Assembly (NCBI GenBank): GCA_026874595.1 | Contig: CM049312.1 | Location: 65,940,929 to 66,004,928 of the forward strand | From: Sipunculus nudus | Taxonomy: Eukaryota > Annelida > Sipuncula > Golfingiida > Sipunculidae | Length of the DNA: 64,000 nt | Direction: 5' to 3' | Shown here: one piece after another, positions 1 to 11,174 of the stretch | Numbering within the stretch: the first letter of the stretch is position 1 | How the letters are laid out: the number at the start of each line of letters is the position of its first letter | Notes under the pieces: model-generated | What the model was told of the DNA's origin: nothing | Seen by the model: the letters and a program-made list of their open reading frames with translations, nothing else | Database searches by the model: none | Translations under genes and position numbers: made by a program

Positions 1-300
1 CCCACTCTGTTATGACCACTAGTCCAATATCCTCACAACTCTGTTATGACCACTGCTCCGGGATACCGCCCACTCTGTTATGACCACTGCTTCGGGACAC
101 AATCAACTATGTTAAGAACATGCACTAGTCCAATTTCCTCACCACTCTGTTATGACCACTGATCCGGCATACCGCCCACGCTGTTATGACCACTAGTCCA
201 ATATTCTTACCACTTTGTTATGACCACTGCTCCGGGATACCGCCCACCCTGTTATGCCCACTAGTCCGATATCCTCACCACTCTGTTATGACCACTCCGC
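1..300. repeat. Minisatellite of two alternating ~34-bp units
   Basis: The core CTCTGTTATGACCACT recurs about eight times. It is followed alternately by AGTCCAATATCCTCA and by GCTCCGGGATACCGCC, so the array has a ~34-bp period with a ~68-bp higher order. It begins at or before the window edge and degenerates near 300. No coding potential is seen. Confidence 0.85.
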
Positions 301-880
301 TGGTTTCCCGACCACTGTGTAGGCCGAATGACCCCCGTTCGAGCTAACAAAATGGTTTTGATTAAGCTGTTAATATTACAAAATCAGCACAAGATGTCAG
401 CACCAGGTGAAAGATTGATTACAGCTGATGATTTATGTGTCAACATGACGGATTTAAATAAGCACTCGCAGGTTTTAAATGCAGGATTCATATATTTCTT
501 GGCCTTTGAAGGTTTCGTTCCATTGAAATCATTAAAATTTCGTTAATTACTTGTTATAGGATACCATATTTATTAAAATGTTGAAGCGGTATCAAATCAT
601 CTCTTTTCAACAGTATTACCAAATTTGTATTATTAGCTATTATCTTATTAACTTTTAGCTATTTTTTTTAAACTTAAGTCACGTTCTGAGTGTAAGCTAA
701 ATTACGCTGAAGCGCCGACTTTAGAGTTTATATATTGCATGCAGCAATTTCTTTTTAAATTAGTTTATTAATTTTAAAAATGTGGTCTATCTACAAATGC
801 TTTCAATTTTTGCCGTACTTTATATTTTTTGGGTTCCCATTAGCAGATGTCGCACTTATGTTCTACATGACAGGAACCCC

Positions 881-881
<1 letters not shown>
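301..881. other. Unannotated AT-rich stretch
   Basis: I see no recognisable gene here. The open frame from 328 to 546 has no family resemblance and no flanking splice or promoter signals, and is treated as chance. Confidence 0.4.

Positions 882-934
<53 letters not shown>
882..934. repeat. (TA)n microsatellite
   Basis: A nearly pure run of TA dinucleotides. Confidence 0.95.
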
Positions 935-938
<4 letters not shown>

Positions 939-1002
939 ATTATATAACCTTTGGGCTTTATTTAATATTAAGCTGAAAATGGAGATTGATTCAGCATGAG
1001 TC

Positions 1003-1600
1003 TAAAGCTGCCTGTCCACTTGTATGGACGCGGTGCGTGTGCGGTGCGGTTACGTATGCGGATAATTGTTTGTGTGTGTGTGTGTGTGTCCATTATATAC
1101 GTTTGTCAGTGCCGTGTTAGGCCTTTCACTCTCTTTCACCTTTTCACAGTGCCACGTTTCCACATGCGTTTCGGTACCCGCCGTAACATGGTCCAGTCTG
1201 GCAAAAACTTATCCGCACGCCGCATTGCACTCCGCACGGGATAAATCACACAGTCCTTCTTATTTCGTTATGTGAGATATTAGCCGCGTCCGCATCCGTA
1301 TCCGCACAGGCAGGGGCGTAACCAGACCTGACGGTCCGAAGGGGCAAGAATCAAGAGGTTTCCAGATTCTGTACTTGTTTTTTATTCTTTTTTTCTCGTT
1401 ATCCTTTCTCTTTTCCTTTTCTTTCCCTTCTTTTTCGTCTTCCTTCCCTTTCTCTTCTTCCCTCTTTCCCTTCTTTCCTTTCTTTCCTTCCTTTTTTCCC
1501 TTCCTGATTATTTTGCCCCTTCTCGTTTTTGGGGGTCCAGGGAGGGGGGGGGGGACCCCCACTGGTTACGCCACTGCACAAAAGTGGACACGCAGCTTAA
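1003..1600. mobile_element. Inverted-repeat MITE, copy 1, interrupted by a second MITE
   Basis: The left end reads TAAAGCTGCCTGTCCACTTG and the right end GTGGACACGCAGCTTA, which is its reverse complement with few changes. Subterminal sequence is built from hexamers of the type ATCCGC/ATCCGT (GCGGAT on the other strand). The flanks end in TA, compatible with a TA target site as in Tc1/mariner-type MITEs, but this is not certain. The element is split by another MITE at 1312-1575. It directly abuts a second copy of the same family. Confidence 0.65.
1312..1575. mobile_element. Nested MITE with GGGGCGTAACCAG ends
   Basis: The left end AGGGGCGTAACCAG and the right end CTGGTTACGCCACT are inverted copies. 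The flanks GCACAGGC (1304-1311) and GCACAAAA (1576-1583) share their first five bases, as in a decayed 8-bp duplication of hAT type. The middle is a long pyrimidine tract (about 1375-1520). It lies inside the right end of the MITE at 1003-1600 and is therefore younger than it. Confidence 0.6.
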
Positions 1601-1933
1601 AGCCGCGTGTCCACTTGTACGGATGCGGTGCGTGTGCGGTGCGGATACGTATGCGGATATTTTGTGCGTGTGTGTCCATAAGATACGTTTTCAGTGCGTT
1701 TTTAGGTCTTTCCCCCTCTTTTACCTTTACAAAATGGCATTTTCCGCATGCGTTTCCGTAACCGCGGCTACATGGTCCGGTTTTTAAAAAAAACGTATCC
1801 GTTTCCGTACGCCGCACGCACTCCGCACCGCATAAGATACACTCCTTCTTAATTCCATATGCGCGATTTAAAACGCGTCCGCATCCGCATCCGTATCCGT
1901 ATCCGTACCGCATAAGTAGACACGCAGCTTTAC
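1601..1933. mobile_element. Inverted-repeat MITE, copy 2
   Basis: It begins AAAGCCGCGTGTCCACTTGT and ends with AGTAGACACGCAGCTTTA. The subterminal ATCCGC/ATCCGT hexamers form a near palindrome with the left side. It is the same family as the copy at 1003-1600, and the two meet head to tail with no spacer. Confidence 0.65.
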
Positions 1934-2049
1934 GGTCAAACCCAGCTGGGACACTGAAACTAACAAATCAAATATTCATTTCAGGTGCCTCCAAGAGGTC
2001 ATGCACTTACAGACAAGGTCAACTTACAATGGCCGAGGCTCAACACCAA

Positions 2050-2360
2050 TATTACACCAATAAGCGTGTTTGATAAGGAACCCTGTTACGACCCATATCG
2101 TAATAATCGGCCCATATTGTAATGAAAACGACCCATATTGTAAAAAAAAAAAACGACCCAAATTTTAATAAATTCAAAGTGCTAAGATTGTAATAAAACT
2201 GGCCTATATTATAATAGCGGCCAATATTGTAATAGAAAACGGCCCATACTGTAATAATTGCCAATAATGCTATAAAAACAGCCCATATTGTGATAATGTT
2301 ATCCTACCAATATTGAAATAAAAACGAGAAGTGGAAAAAACGATCAATAATGTAATAACA
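2050..2360 (+). repeat. Degenerate ~23-bp tandem repeat (GGCCCATATTGTAATAAAAAC)
   Basis: About twelve diverged units of the form CCCATATTGTAATAAAAACG lie in tandem. Related units occur on the opposite strand at 19545-19690, and both tracts carry GTTACGACCC at the same end of the unit order. Confidence 0.65.
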
Positions 2361-2470
2361 TATTTTTAAGCTCAAGAATGAATCCCAAATCTAATAGGCG
2401 ATATGTCGTTTGAGAATACCTTCTCAAAATACAGACATAATTTCAGGTTCTTCATTAGTATACCGGGGGG

Positions 2471-2589
2471 GGGGGCGGCTGAGATATAATAATCACTTCA
2501 GGACCCCTCCCCAAAACGCCATTATGTGAGTGCATATTTCGCCAAAATAAAATCCTGGAGATCCATCTCTAGCCAATAGAAAAAAACAA
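2471..2589 (+). repeat. Host segment, duplicate copy 1 (left part)
   Basis: The motifs GAGATATAATAATCACTTCA, CCAAAACGCCATT and TCTAGCCAA here recur in the second copy (5056-5117 and 6897-6962). Copy 1 continues after an insertion, at 5014-5055, up to CAGCACACGCGTGTCAATCG. Confidence 0.75.
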
Positions 2590-5013
2590 GTGACCCATGG
2601 GTCATGACGCTCAGCTGACTGGGAAGAGATTTGCATAAGGAAATTTTATCATCTGAATGGTAGTATATACCCATTCAACTGAAACATCAAACAGATTAAC
2701 CAACAGGCCAAAATTTTGTCTGTATTAATATTCCTCAAAAATAGAGAAAAAATGCGTAAAAAATACAAGTGGCTCCACCAGTCTGCAGAAACTAATAAAA
2801 AGACTTAATGGTTAATATGCATGCAAAGAATCATGGTGATCTCTGCATTAGTTGTTACAACTTGTGCCATTTAAACAGATGACAGCATCCTTAAAGGTCT
2901 AAAAAAATAGAGAAAAAAATTCGAAATATTGAATAAAATATAGGTGGAACCACCCCTCTGCAGAAACTGATGAAACACTCCATAAACAATATCCATCCAA
3001 AGAATCATGGTGATCTCTGCATTAGTTGTTCAGATACTTCAGCTTTTGTATCAAATTGTTTATTAATATGAGGGATACTTCGGAGTCCTATAGCTTGAAG
3101 GATATGGAAAACAAAGACCTAATTTCAGGTTTCCACAGACACTTTTCATGGGCCTCCTTGCATGACAAGAATGCAGATTCTAGGTCCAGTTGTTATGATT
3201 TGTACCCTGTTGACAGATAACCACATCTTTAAAGTCTCAAAAATAGACAAAAAAAAATTGTAAAAATTTGAAAAAAATACAGGTGGCGCACCCAGTCTGC
3301 AGAAACTGATGGAACACCTCATGATCAATATGTATGCCAAAAATCATGACTATCAGTGTTGTAGTTATTGAGATACTGCAGTTTTTGTATCAAATTTTTC
3401 ATTATTCTTAGGGATACTTCGGAGTCCTATAGCTTAAAGGATATGGGTAACAGAGACCTAATTTCATTTTCCATGGAGACTTTTCATGGATCTCCTTGTG
3501 TGTCAAGAATGAAGATTCTAGGTCCAGTCTATACAATTTGTGCCCTGTTAACAGATGTTCATATCTTTTAAGGTCGCAAAAGTAGAGAAAAAAATTCGTA
3601 AAAAAACCGAACAAATATACGTGGTGCCATCAGTCTGCAGAAACTAATGAAACATTCCATGATCAATATCCATGCAAACAATTATGGTGATCTCTGCATT
3701 AGTTGTTCAGATACTTCAGCTTTTGTATCAAATTTTCCATTATTCTGAGCTGTACTTTGGAGTGCCATTGCTCAAAGGATATGGGTAACAGAGACCTAAT
3801 TTCAGGTTTCCATGGAGACTTTTCATGGGTCCCCCGTGTGTCAAGAATGAAGATTCTAGGTTTAGTCGTTAAGATTTGTACCCTGTTGACAGATAACTAT
3901 ACATCCTTAAAGGTCTCATAAATAGAGAAAAAAAATATATAAAAATTTGAAAAAATACAGGTGGCACCACCAGACTGCAGGAACTGATGGAACACCTCTT
4001 GATCAAAATGTATGCCAAAAATCATGACCATCAGTGTTGTAGTTATTGAGATGTTGCAGTTTTTTTTATCAAATTTTCCATTATTCTGGGGGGGGGGGGG
4101 GTAATTGGGAGCCCCACAGCTCAAAAGGATATGGGTAACAGAGACCTAATTTCAGGTTTCCATGGAGACTTTTCATGGGTCTCCCTGTGTGTCAAGAATG
4201 AAGATTCTAGGTCCAGTCTTTACGATTTGTGCCCTGTTAACAGATGTTCACATTTTTAAAGGTCTAAAGATAGAGAAAACAATTCGTAAAATATCGAAGA
4301 ATATAGATGGCGCCACCAGTCTGCAGAAATTGATGAAACATCTAATGATCAATATGTATGCTAAAAATTATGACCATCAGTGATGTAGTTAATGAGATTT
4401 TGAAGTTTTTTTTAATGCAATTTTTGACATTTCTGGGGGGTACTTTGGGGCTCCATAGCTCAAAGGATTTGGGTAATGGAGACCTAATTTCTGGTTTCCA
4501 TGGAGACTTTTCATAGGTCTCTCACTGTGTCAACAAATAAAGATTCTAGGTCCAATCTTTACAATTTGTGCCCTGTTAACAGATGTTCACATTTTTAAAG
4601 GTCTCGAAATAGAGAAAAAAATTTGTAAAAAATCGAAAAATACAGGTGGCGCCACCAGTCTGCAGGAACTGATGGAACATCTCATGATCAATATGTATGC
4701 CAAAAATCATGACCATCAGTGATGTAGTTAACGAGATATTGTAGTTTTTGTATGAAATGTTTGACTATTCTGGGGGGTACTTTGGGGCCCAATAGCTCGA
4801 AAGATATGGGTAACAGAGACCTAATTTCTGGTTTCCAAGGAGATTTTTCATCGACCTCTCAGAATGTCAAGTTACAAGATTGTAAGTCCGGCGGTTACGA
4901 TTTGTGCCAGGTTAACGGACAGACGGACAGACGGACAGACAGACAGACGGACAGACGGACGACGGACAAAGAGTGATCGCTATAGCTCAGCATGACTGAA
5001 AGTCAGCTGAGCT
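2590..5013 (+). mobile_element. Pearl-like element with ~340-bp tandem repeats (family A)
   Basis: The 5' end carries GTGACCCATGGGTCATGACG followed by GCTCAGCTGACT. The 3' end carries AGTCAGCTGAGCTA, an inverted copy of that subterminal motif. The core is about seven units of ~340 bp, each holding CCACCAGTCTGCAGAA and TTTCCATGGAGACTTTTCAT. A (GACG)n-type microsatellite lies at 4917-4965 just before the 3' end. The flanks are AAAAAACAA on both sides (2581-2589, 5014-5022), a likely target duplication. The core-repeat plus microsatellite plus terminal-motif layout matches what is known of bivalve pearl elements; the family name is inference. No protein is encoded. Confidence 0.75.
2760..4905 (+). 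repeat. ~340-bp tandem repeat array inside the element
   Basis: Copies of TTTCCATGGAGACTTTTCAT lie near 3130, 3469, 3808, 4159, 4497 and 4831, giving spacings of 334-351 bp. The first unit is shortened to ~178 bp. Poly-G tracts occur in some units (4087-4102). Confidence 0.85.
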
Positions 5014-5055
5014 AAAAAACAATTCTACCCTACCCATGCCAGCACACGCGTGTCA

Positions 5056-5117
5056 ATCGCTGAGATATAATAATCACTTCATTACCGCTCTCCAAAACGC
5101 CATTTGGCAAAAACTAG
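5056..5117 (+). repeat. Host segment, duplicate copy 2 (left part)
   Basis: This is the second copy of the segment at 2471-2589, starting GAGATATAATAATCACTTCA. It continues after the insertion at 6897-6962 with ATCCAACTCTAGCCAA and CAGCACACGCGTGTCAATCG. The two copies are in tandem. Confidence 0.75.
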
Positions 5118-6896
5118 GGACCCATGAGTCTCTAAGCTCAGCTGCATTTGTCTATAAGGATATATGTTTATGAGGTTTACCAAAATATTGATCCTGTGAT
5201 CAGTTTGAAGCCCACCTGTCTGCCCAAACTGGAGTTTTCATCCATAAACTAATTTGTGAATGGATGGGCCCTGTGACCTTAACCTTAGACCCTATGACCC
5301 AAAATTCAAAAGAAAACTTTCCCTATTGGCAGGTGCACCACATGTTAATGATGGAAGGATTGAGAAGAAACGTTTGGCTTAAAATGCATCCACAATCTTT
5401 CTAAAGTAGTGGGTCCTGTGACCTTGACCTTTAATTTCATGACCCCAGAATCAACAGTTCTTACTTTAGTGTTGGGCCATATAAAAGTCAAGTTTTAAAC
5501 CAATATTTCAAACAAAACTGGTGTTATCATCTGGAAACTAATATCTGGATTGATGGCCCCCATGACCTTGACCTTGTGACCCCAAATCCATAAGTTACTT
5601 CCACTATTGGCAGGTGAGCAACATCTGGAAGATAGAATGTTTGGGAAAAAGTTTTTTTAAGAAGTGCGTCCTGTGACCTTGACCTTTGGCCTTATGACCC
5701 CAAAATCCACACAGTTTTTACTTTAGTGGTGAGTCATATATAAGGTAAGTTTGAAACCAATATGTCAAACTAAACTGGAGTTATCATCTGTAAACTAATA
5801 TGTGGACAGATGGGCCCCTGTGACGATGACCTTTGACCTTGTGACTCCCAAATCAATCAGTTTCTTTCCCTATTGGCAGCTCAGCTATATGTGCAAGATG
5901 GAAGTATTTGGATGAAAAGTTTGGCTTAAAATGCATCAACAATCTTTCTAAATAAGTGGGTACTGTGACCTTGACCTTTGACCTCATGACCCCCAAATCC
6001 ACACAGTTCTTACTTTAGTGGTGAGTCATATATAAGGTAAGTTTGAAACCAATATGTCAAACTAAACTGGAGTTATCATCTGTAAACTAATTTGTGAACA
6101 TATGGCCCCTGTGACCTTGACCTTTGACCATGTGACCCCACATTAATTAAGTTCTCTCCATACTGGTAAGTCAGCTAAATGTACAAAATGGAAAGTTTGG
6201 GATGAAAAGCTTGGCTTAAAATGCAGCTATAATCTTTTTAAAAAAGTGAGTCCTGTGACCTTGACCTTTTACCTCATGACCCCAAAATCATATAGGTTCT
6301 TGCTTTAGTTGTGGGTCATACGTAAGTCAAGTTTGAAATCCATGTGTCAATACAACCAGGAGTTATCATCTGGAAACAAATTTGTGTGGATGGAAGGATG
6401 GATGGACAGACAGACAGACAAACCGACAGACAGGGTTATAACTATATGGCATCCACTTGTGATCAATAAACACACCGGGTTTTGGGACACTAGATGTAAT
6501 TACAGCTGAGAAACTGACAAGATTGTTGTCATTTTATAGAAAAAAATAAATATTAGTTAAAATAACAAAAATACAGGTGGCGCCATCACTTTTCTTGAAC
6601 TGACAAAACTAGTCATGGTCAATATTCAAGGCAAGATTCATGACAATCCATGCATTAATTATCAAGATACTGGAGGTTTTGTATTATATTTTCGTTTATT
6701 CTGGGGGGGGGGGGGTACTTTAAAACCCCATAGCTCGGAGAATATAGGGAGATTTTTTCTGGACCTCCCTGGATATTCATTTAGGAGTTTCTAGGTCCAG
6801 CAGTTACGATTTGTACCCTGCTAACGGACGGCCGGACGGACGACGGACAAAGCCCCATTCCTACACCTTAGTTGACTTACAGTCAGCTGAGCTAAT
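5118..6896 (+). mobile_element. Pearl-like element with GACCTTGACC repeats and a family-A 3' end
   Basis: It starts GGACCCATGAGTCTCTAAGC and ends GTCAGCTGAGCTAA. The core (5230-6480) is four or so units of ~260-290 bp with TGTGACCTTGACCTTTGACC, different from the core of the element at 2590-5013. A GGAT/GACA microsatellite at 6389-6435 closes this core. The last part (6536-6890) is one ~340-bp unit of the other type plus a GACG-rich tail, so the element looks like a hybrid. The flanks AAAAACTAG (5109-5117) and AAAAACCTAG (6897-6906) are a probable target duplication. Confidence 0.7.
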
Positions 6897-6962
6897 AAAA
6901 ACCTAGCGATCCAACTCTAGCCAACCGAAACAAATTCTACAATTTCCAGCACACGCGTGTCA

Positions 6963-7540
6963 ATCGCAATGAAGACGGAATAAACTATTTAACGCTATTG
7001 TGAGCCTTTAGTAACGCAGCGGTCGGCACGGATGGAGTCACGGTCTTTTTTAATTTGATCACCCGTCAGTCTGAGAGTGGTAAATCCAGTAGCTGTGCGC
7101 TAAATCACAGGAATAACACCGACAAGAATTATATATGCGCAGGCTATGCGTTTTGTTTTGAATTATGCACAACAGGTATATCCACAGAAGTCTCAATGGG
7201 AACTCACTGAAGCGATTTCGGGACACAAGCCGTCACTCTTTATCAATATTTACTGAGATGAATGACAGACCTCTGGTTAGTATATACCACATTTTCCGTG
7301 AATAAATAAATGTCAGGTTTCTGTTAGTTAACATCAGTCTACACACTTCAATCCTTGTTTTATAACGTTCCGTAGATACCAACAACTGTACGTGGTTCAT
7401 GTTCGGATGACTGTTATTTGTAAAGAAAACTATCAGCGTCATTCTTTCAAGAAGAGCCTGAAAACTTACTTGTTTCAAGTGTGACTTGTAAAGCGCACAG
7501 AATTGAATATGATAATTGCACTCTAGAAATGAACTGTACT
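6963..7540. other. Unannotated stretch
   Basis: No gene or repeat family is recognised. The minus-strand open frame at 7233-7634 extends into the tRNA-like repeats and has no coding look. Confidence 0.4.
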
Positions 7541-8125
7541 GTCTCGTTAGTGAAGCTTGCGTTTCTAGCGAAGCGGTTGGTACGCCGGACTTGTGTGCCA
7601 CCAATATGGGTTCGAATCCCGGACGAGCCCCCATTTGTTACGAAGACAAATTTTTCAGGGGAACATATTGGGCCGATCCGGGATTCGAACCCATGTTGGT
7701 GGTGCCCAAGTCCGGCGTACCAACCTGTCGGCCAATGTTAGGGGGTTACATAAAAGCGGACCGAACTGTCTCGTTAGTGAAGCTTGCTTTGCTAGCGAAG
7801 CGGTTGGTACGCCGGACTTGTGCGCCACCGACATGGGTTCGAATCCCGGATCGGCCCAGTATTTTCCCCTGAATAATTTGTCTTCGTAACAAAATGGGGG
7901 CTCGTCTAACGTGACGGTAAACTTTGTGGCCAGGGAATAAGCTCACCAAAGTGTGACTCCTGGGATAATTAGTCTTGTTCTGATAGCAGAACGCTCTTAA
8001 GAGGGGATGTGTTAAGGGGTGACATAAAAGCGGACCGAAGCTTGCTTGCGAAGCGCTTGGTACGCCGAACTTGTGCGCCACCAACATGGGTTCATATCCC
8101 GGATCGGCCCAATATGTTCCCCTGA
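7541..8125. repeat. tRNA-like repeat cluster (three forward, one inverted)
   Basis: Each module reads roughly TAGCGAAGCGGTTGGTACG, then GCCGGACTTGTGCGCCACC, then GGGTTCGAATCCCGG. This fits a polymerase III A box and B box at tRNA spacing. Forward modules lie near 7565-7622, 7790-7855 and 8042-8105; an inverted one lies near 7675-7730. The acceptor arms do not pair convincingly, so these are tRNA-derived SINE heads or tRNA pseudogenes rather than functional tRNA genes. Around them, ACAAATTTTTCAGGGGAACA and ACATAAAAGCGGACCGAA also repeat. Confidence 0.6.
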
Positions 8126-8149
8126 AAAATTTGTCTTCGTAACAACAAA

Positions 8150-8720
8150 CATATATCTATCATAACATATATCTCTATAACAAACGTCTTTCCAATACAG
8201 GCACCTTTTATTACAGACATCTTTCTATGACAGGCACCTTTTTATTAGTCATCTTTCCATGCCATACACCTCTTTATTACAGGCGTTTTTCTATGACAGG
8301 CACCTTTTTATTACAGACATCTGTCTATGACAGACGCCTCTTTATTATAAACATCTTTCTATGATATACAACTCTCTATTACGAACATCTTTCTATTACA
8401 GTTACCTCGCTGTTACGGACATCTTTCTTTTACATGCATGGACCTCTCTATTACAGATATCTCTCTATCACATAGACCTCTCTATTACAGATATCTATTA
8501 CACGGACCTCTCTATTGTTGATATCTTTCTATATCACATGCACCTCTCTATTACAAATATCTCTCTATTACATGGACCTCTCTAATACAGATATCTTTCT
8601 ACCGCATGTCCCTCGATCTCCATTACTGCCATCTTCTCGGACATGCATCTTTCTTTAATAGACACATTTTTATCAAAGGCACCTCTATCTATTATAGACC
8701 CCCCCCCCCCTTTATGCGTA
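8150..8720 (+). repeat. Pyrimidine-rich ~34-bp minisatellite
   Basis: Degenerate units of the type ACCTCTCTATTACAGATATC and TTTCTATGACAGGCACC repeat through the stretch, ending in a poly-C run at 8699-8710. The open frame at 8361-8585 is a translation of the repeat and not a gene. Confidence 0.75.
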
Positions 8721-8938
8721 ATTTTTGTTTGGGCACATCCGTAATTCAGATGTTCCACCAAAAAAAAATCACATGCCTATACGACTGCCCATGACATGAC
8801 GACCACCCGGTAACACGACCCCTCCGGTTTAACCACCAGCCCGGTAAATTCGTTAACGATTTGCTATTCAAGTGATTATTAGTATTTTACTGGTGCAACT
8901 AACCTGCACTGTCAGGAACTTTATAAAATTGTTTTATT

Positions 8939-11143
8939 GCTTGCCGGAAATCTTCTATTTCTGCAAGCAGGTTGGTCAGTCGCGGATGTCTGTTTGTCTG
9001 TTTGTTGCTTGCCGGAAATCTTCGATTTCGGCAAGCAGGTTGGTCAGTCGCGGATGTCTGTTTGTTTGTCTGTTTGTCTGTCTGTGTACTCTCTACAGGC
9101 CACAATTTTGCAGCAATTGCTTTTAAACTTACACAGCTGATAGACAAGCAAAAGTCCTCGAGGCCTATTGTTATTGGGCGACATAGGTCCAAGGTCAAGG
9201 TCAAGGTCATCAAAACTTCTCAAAACGGTTTTTTCTTCATATCTTTTTAACTGTTAGTGGTATCTTCTTCAAACATAGCTCATTTTAAACGTCATTCCCA
9301 GGTCTTTCTTCTGGTTTGTAGCTCTTTCAAATTTGTCGTAACCATGGTTACGCATTTTGGGAAAAAATCATGATATTCTTAAATAAGGGGTCTTATTTTT
9401 CTAACTTTGTCAGTTTTAAAGCTAGAGAGGTTTAGTTTTTTGCATCAGGTAGCAATTAACAAGTACTGCAAGATTTTATTATAAGTCTCGCGATATCTCG
9501 TACAATATCTCATCAAACGAGATATTTCGTGATTTCAGTAATCTTGCCCTGGAGGTCACCGTTTTGCAGGAATCTTTTTGAAACTGACATATCGTAAGTC
9601 CTACACTATTATCTCGAAACAATTTTTCCATTTTTTGAATGCAGCCGCTAGGTGGCGCTGTATGCAAACCTCCCCAACATATCATGTTTTGGCCATATCT
9701 CCAAAACTGTGAGCCTCAATTACATAAACTATAGCTTATTTTCATCCTCTGAGTCTTTTCTGAATCCTGGTGTAGTCATTTTGACTCAATCTTGAGTCAC
9801 TTAGTCAGTGTGTCCGTCTGTTTCTCAGTTTTCTTCAAATTCGCCTGCTTACCGGTTCTGGCGTCTCACATATAGCATTCTACAGGTCTCAGTTTTGAAA
9901 GAATCCTTTTAAAACTATTACATCTTATGTCTTACACTAATATCTCGAAACGGATTTTTCATTTTCCAAATGGCCGCTAGGGGGCGGTGCACTCAAACTT
10001 GCACAACATATCATTTTTTGGCCATATCTCAAAAACTATAAACTTCATTTACATAAACTATAGCTTATTTTCTTCCTCTGGGTCTTTCAAAAAACCTGGT
10101 GTATTCATTTGGTCTCAATCTTGAGTCACTTTGTCTGTGTGTCCGTCTGTTTCTCAGTTGTCCTCAAATCCGCTTGCTTGCCGGTTCTTGCGTCTCACAT
10201 ATAGCATTCTACAGGCCACAGTTTTGAAAGAATCCTTTTAAAACTATTACATCTTATGTCTTACACTAATATCTCGAAAGCGATTTTTCATTTTCCAGAA
10301 TTGGCCGCTAGGGGGCGGTGCACTCAAACTTGCACAACATATCTTTTTTTTGGCCATATCTCCAAAACTACAAACCTCATTTACATAAACTATAGCTGAT
10401 TTTCTTCCTCTGGGTCTTTCCAAAAACCTGGTATATTCATTTGGTCTGAATCTTGAGTCACTTTGTCTGTGTGTCCGTCTGTTTCTCAGTTGTCCTCAAA
10501 TTCGCTTGATGGCCAGTTCTTGCGTCTTACATATAGCATTCTACAGGCCACAGTTTTGAAAGAATCCTTTTAAAACTATTACATCTTATGTCTTACACTA
10601 ATATCTCGAAACCGATTTTTCATTTTCCAGAATTGGTCGCCAGGGGGCGGTGCACTCAAACTTGCACAACATATCATTTTTTGGCCATATCTCCAAAACT
10701 TTTAACCTCATTTACATAAACTATAGCTTATTATCTTCCTCTGAGGTTTCTTCATCACATGATTAAGTCATCTAATCTCAATCTTGGGTCAGTTTGTCAG
10801 TATGTTTGTCTGTTTGTCAGTTGTCCTCAATTTCGACTGCTTTCTGGTTCTTGCGTCTCACATGTAGCATTCTACTTGCCATAATTTTGCAGGAATCGTT
10901 TTGTAAATAACACTTGTCATATATCCTGATGATATCTGGAAGTCCTATGTTTATTATTCAATAAGTCAAAGGTCAAGGTCAAGGTGATCAAAATATTTCA
11001 AAATCTTATTTACTTAAGAACTTTGTTAATATTGGTTCTTTCTTCACAAAATATGGATTATTTTCTTCCACTTTGACACTGCTCGTTCATCTGACTAACT
11101 TTACATCATTTCCGGCAAGCGCGTGACCTCAGGTCATCTAGTT

Positions 11144-11174
<31 letters not shown>

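Noticed and set aside
1260-1913. Several open frames of 60-128 codons
   Set aside because: They are translations of the pyrimidine tract and MITE arms; no conserved protein.
7233-7889. Overlapping open frames on both strands
   Set aside because: They are translations of the tRNA-like repeat modules; the repeated TGCCxPxMGSNPGR-type phrase comes from the B-box region.
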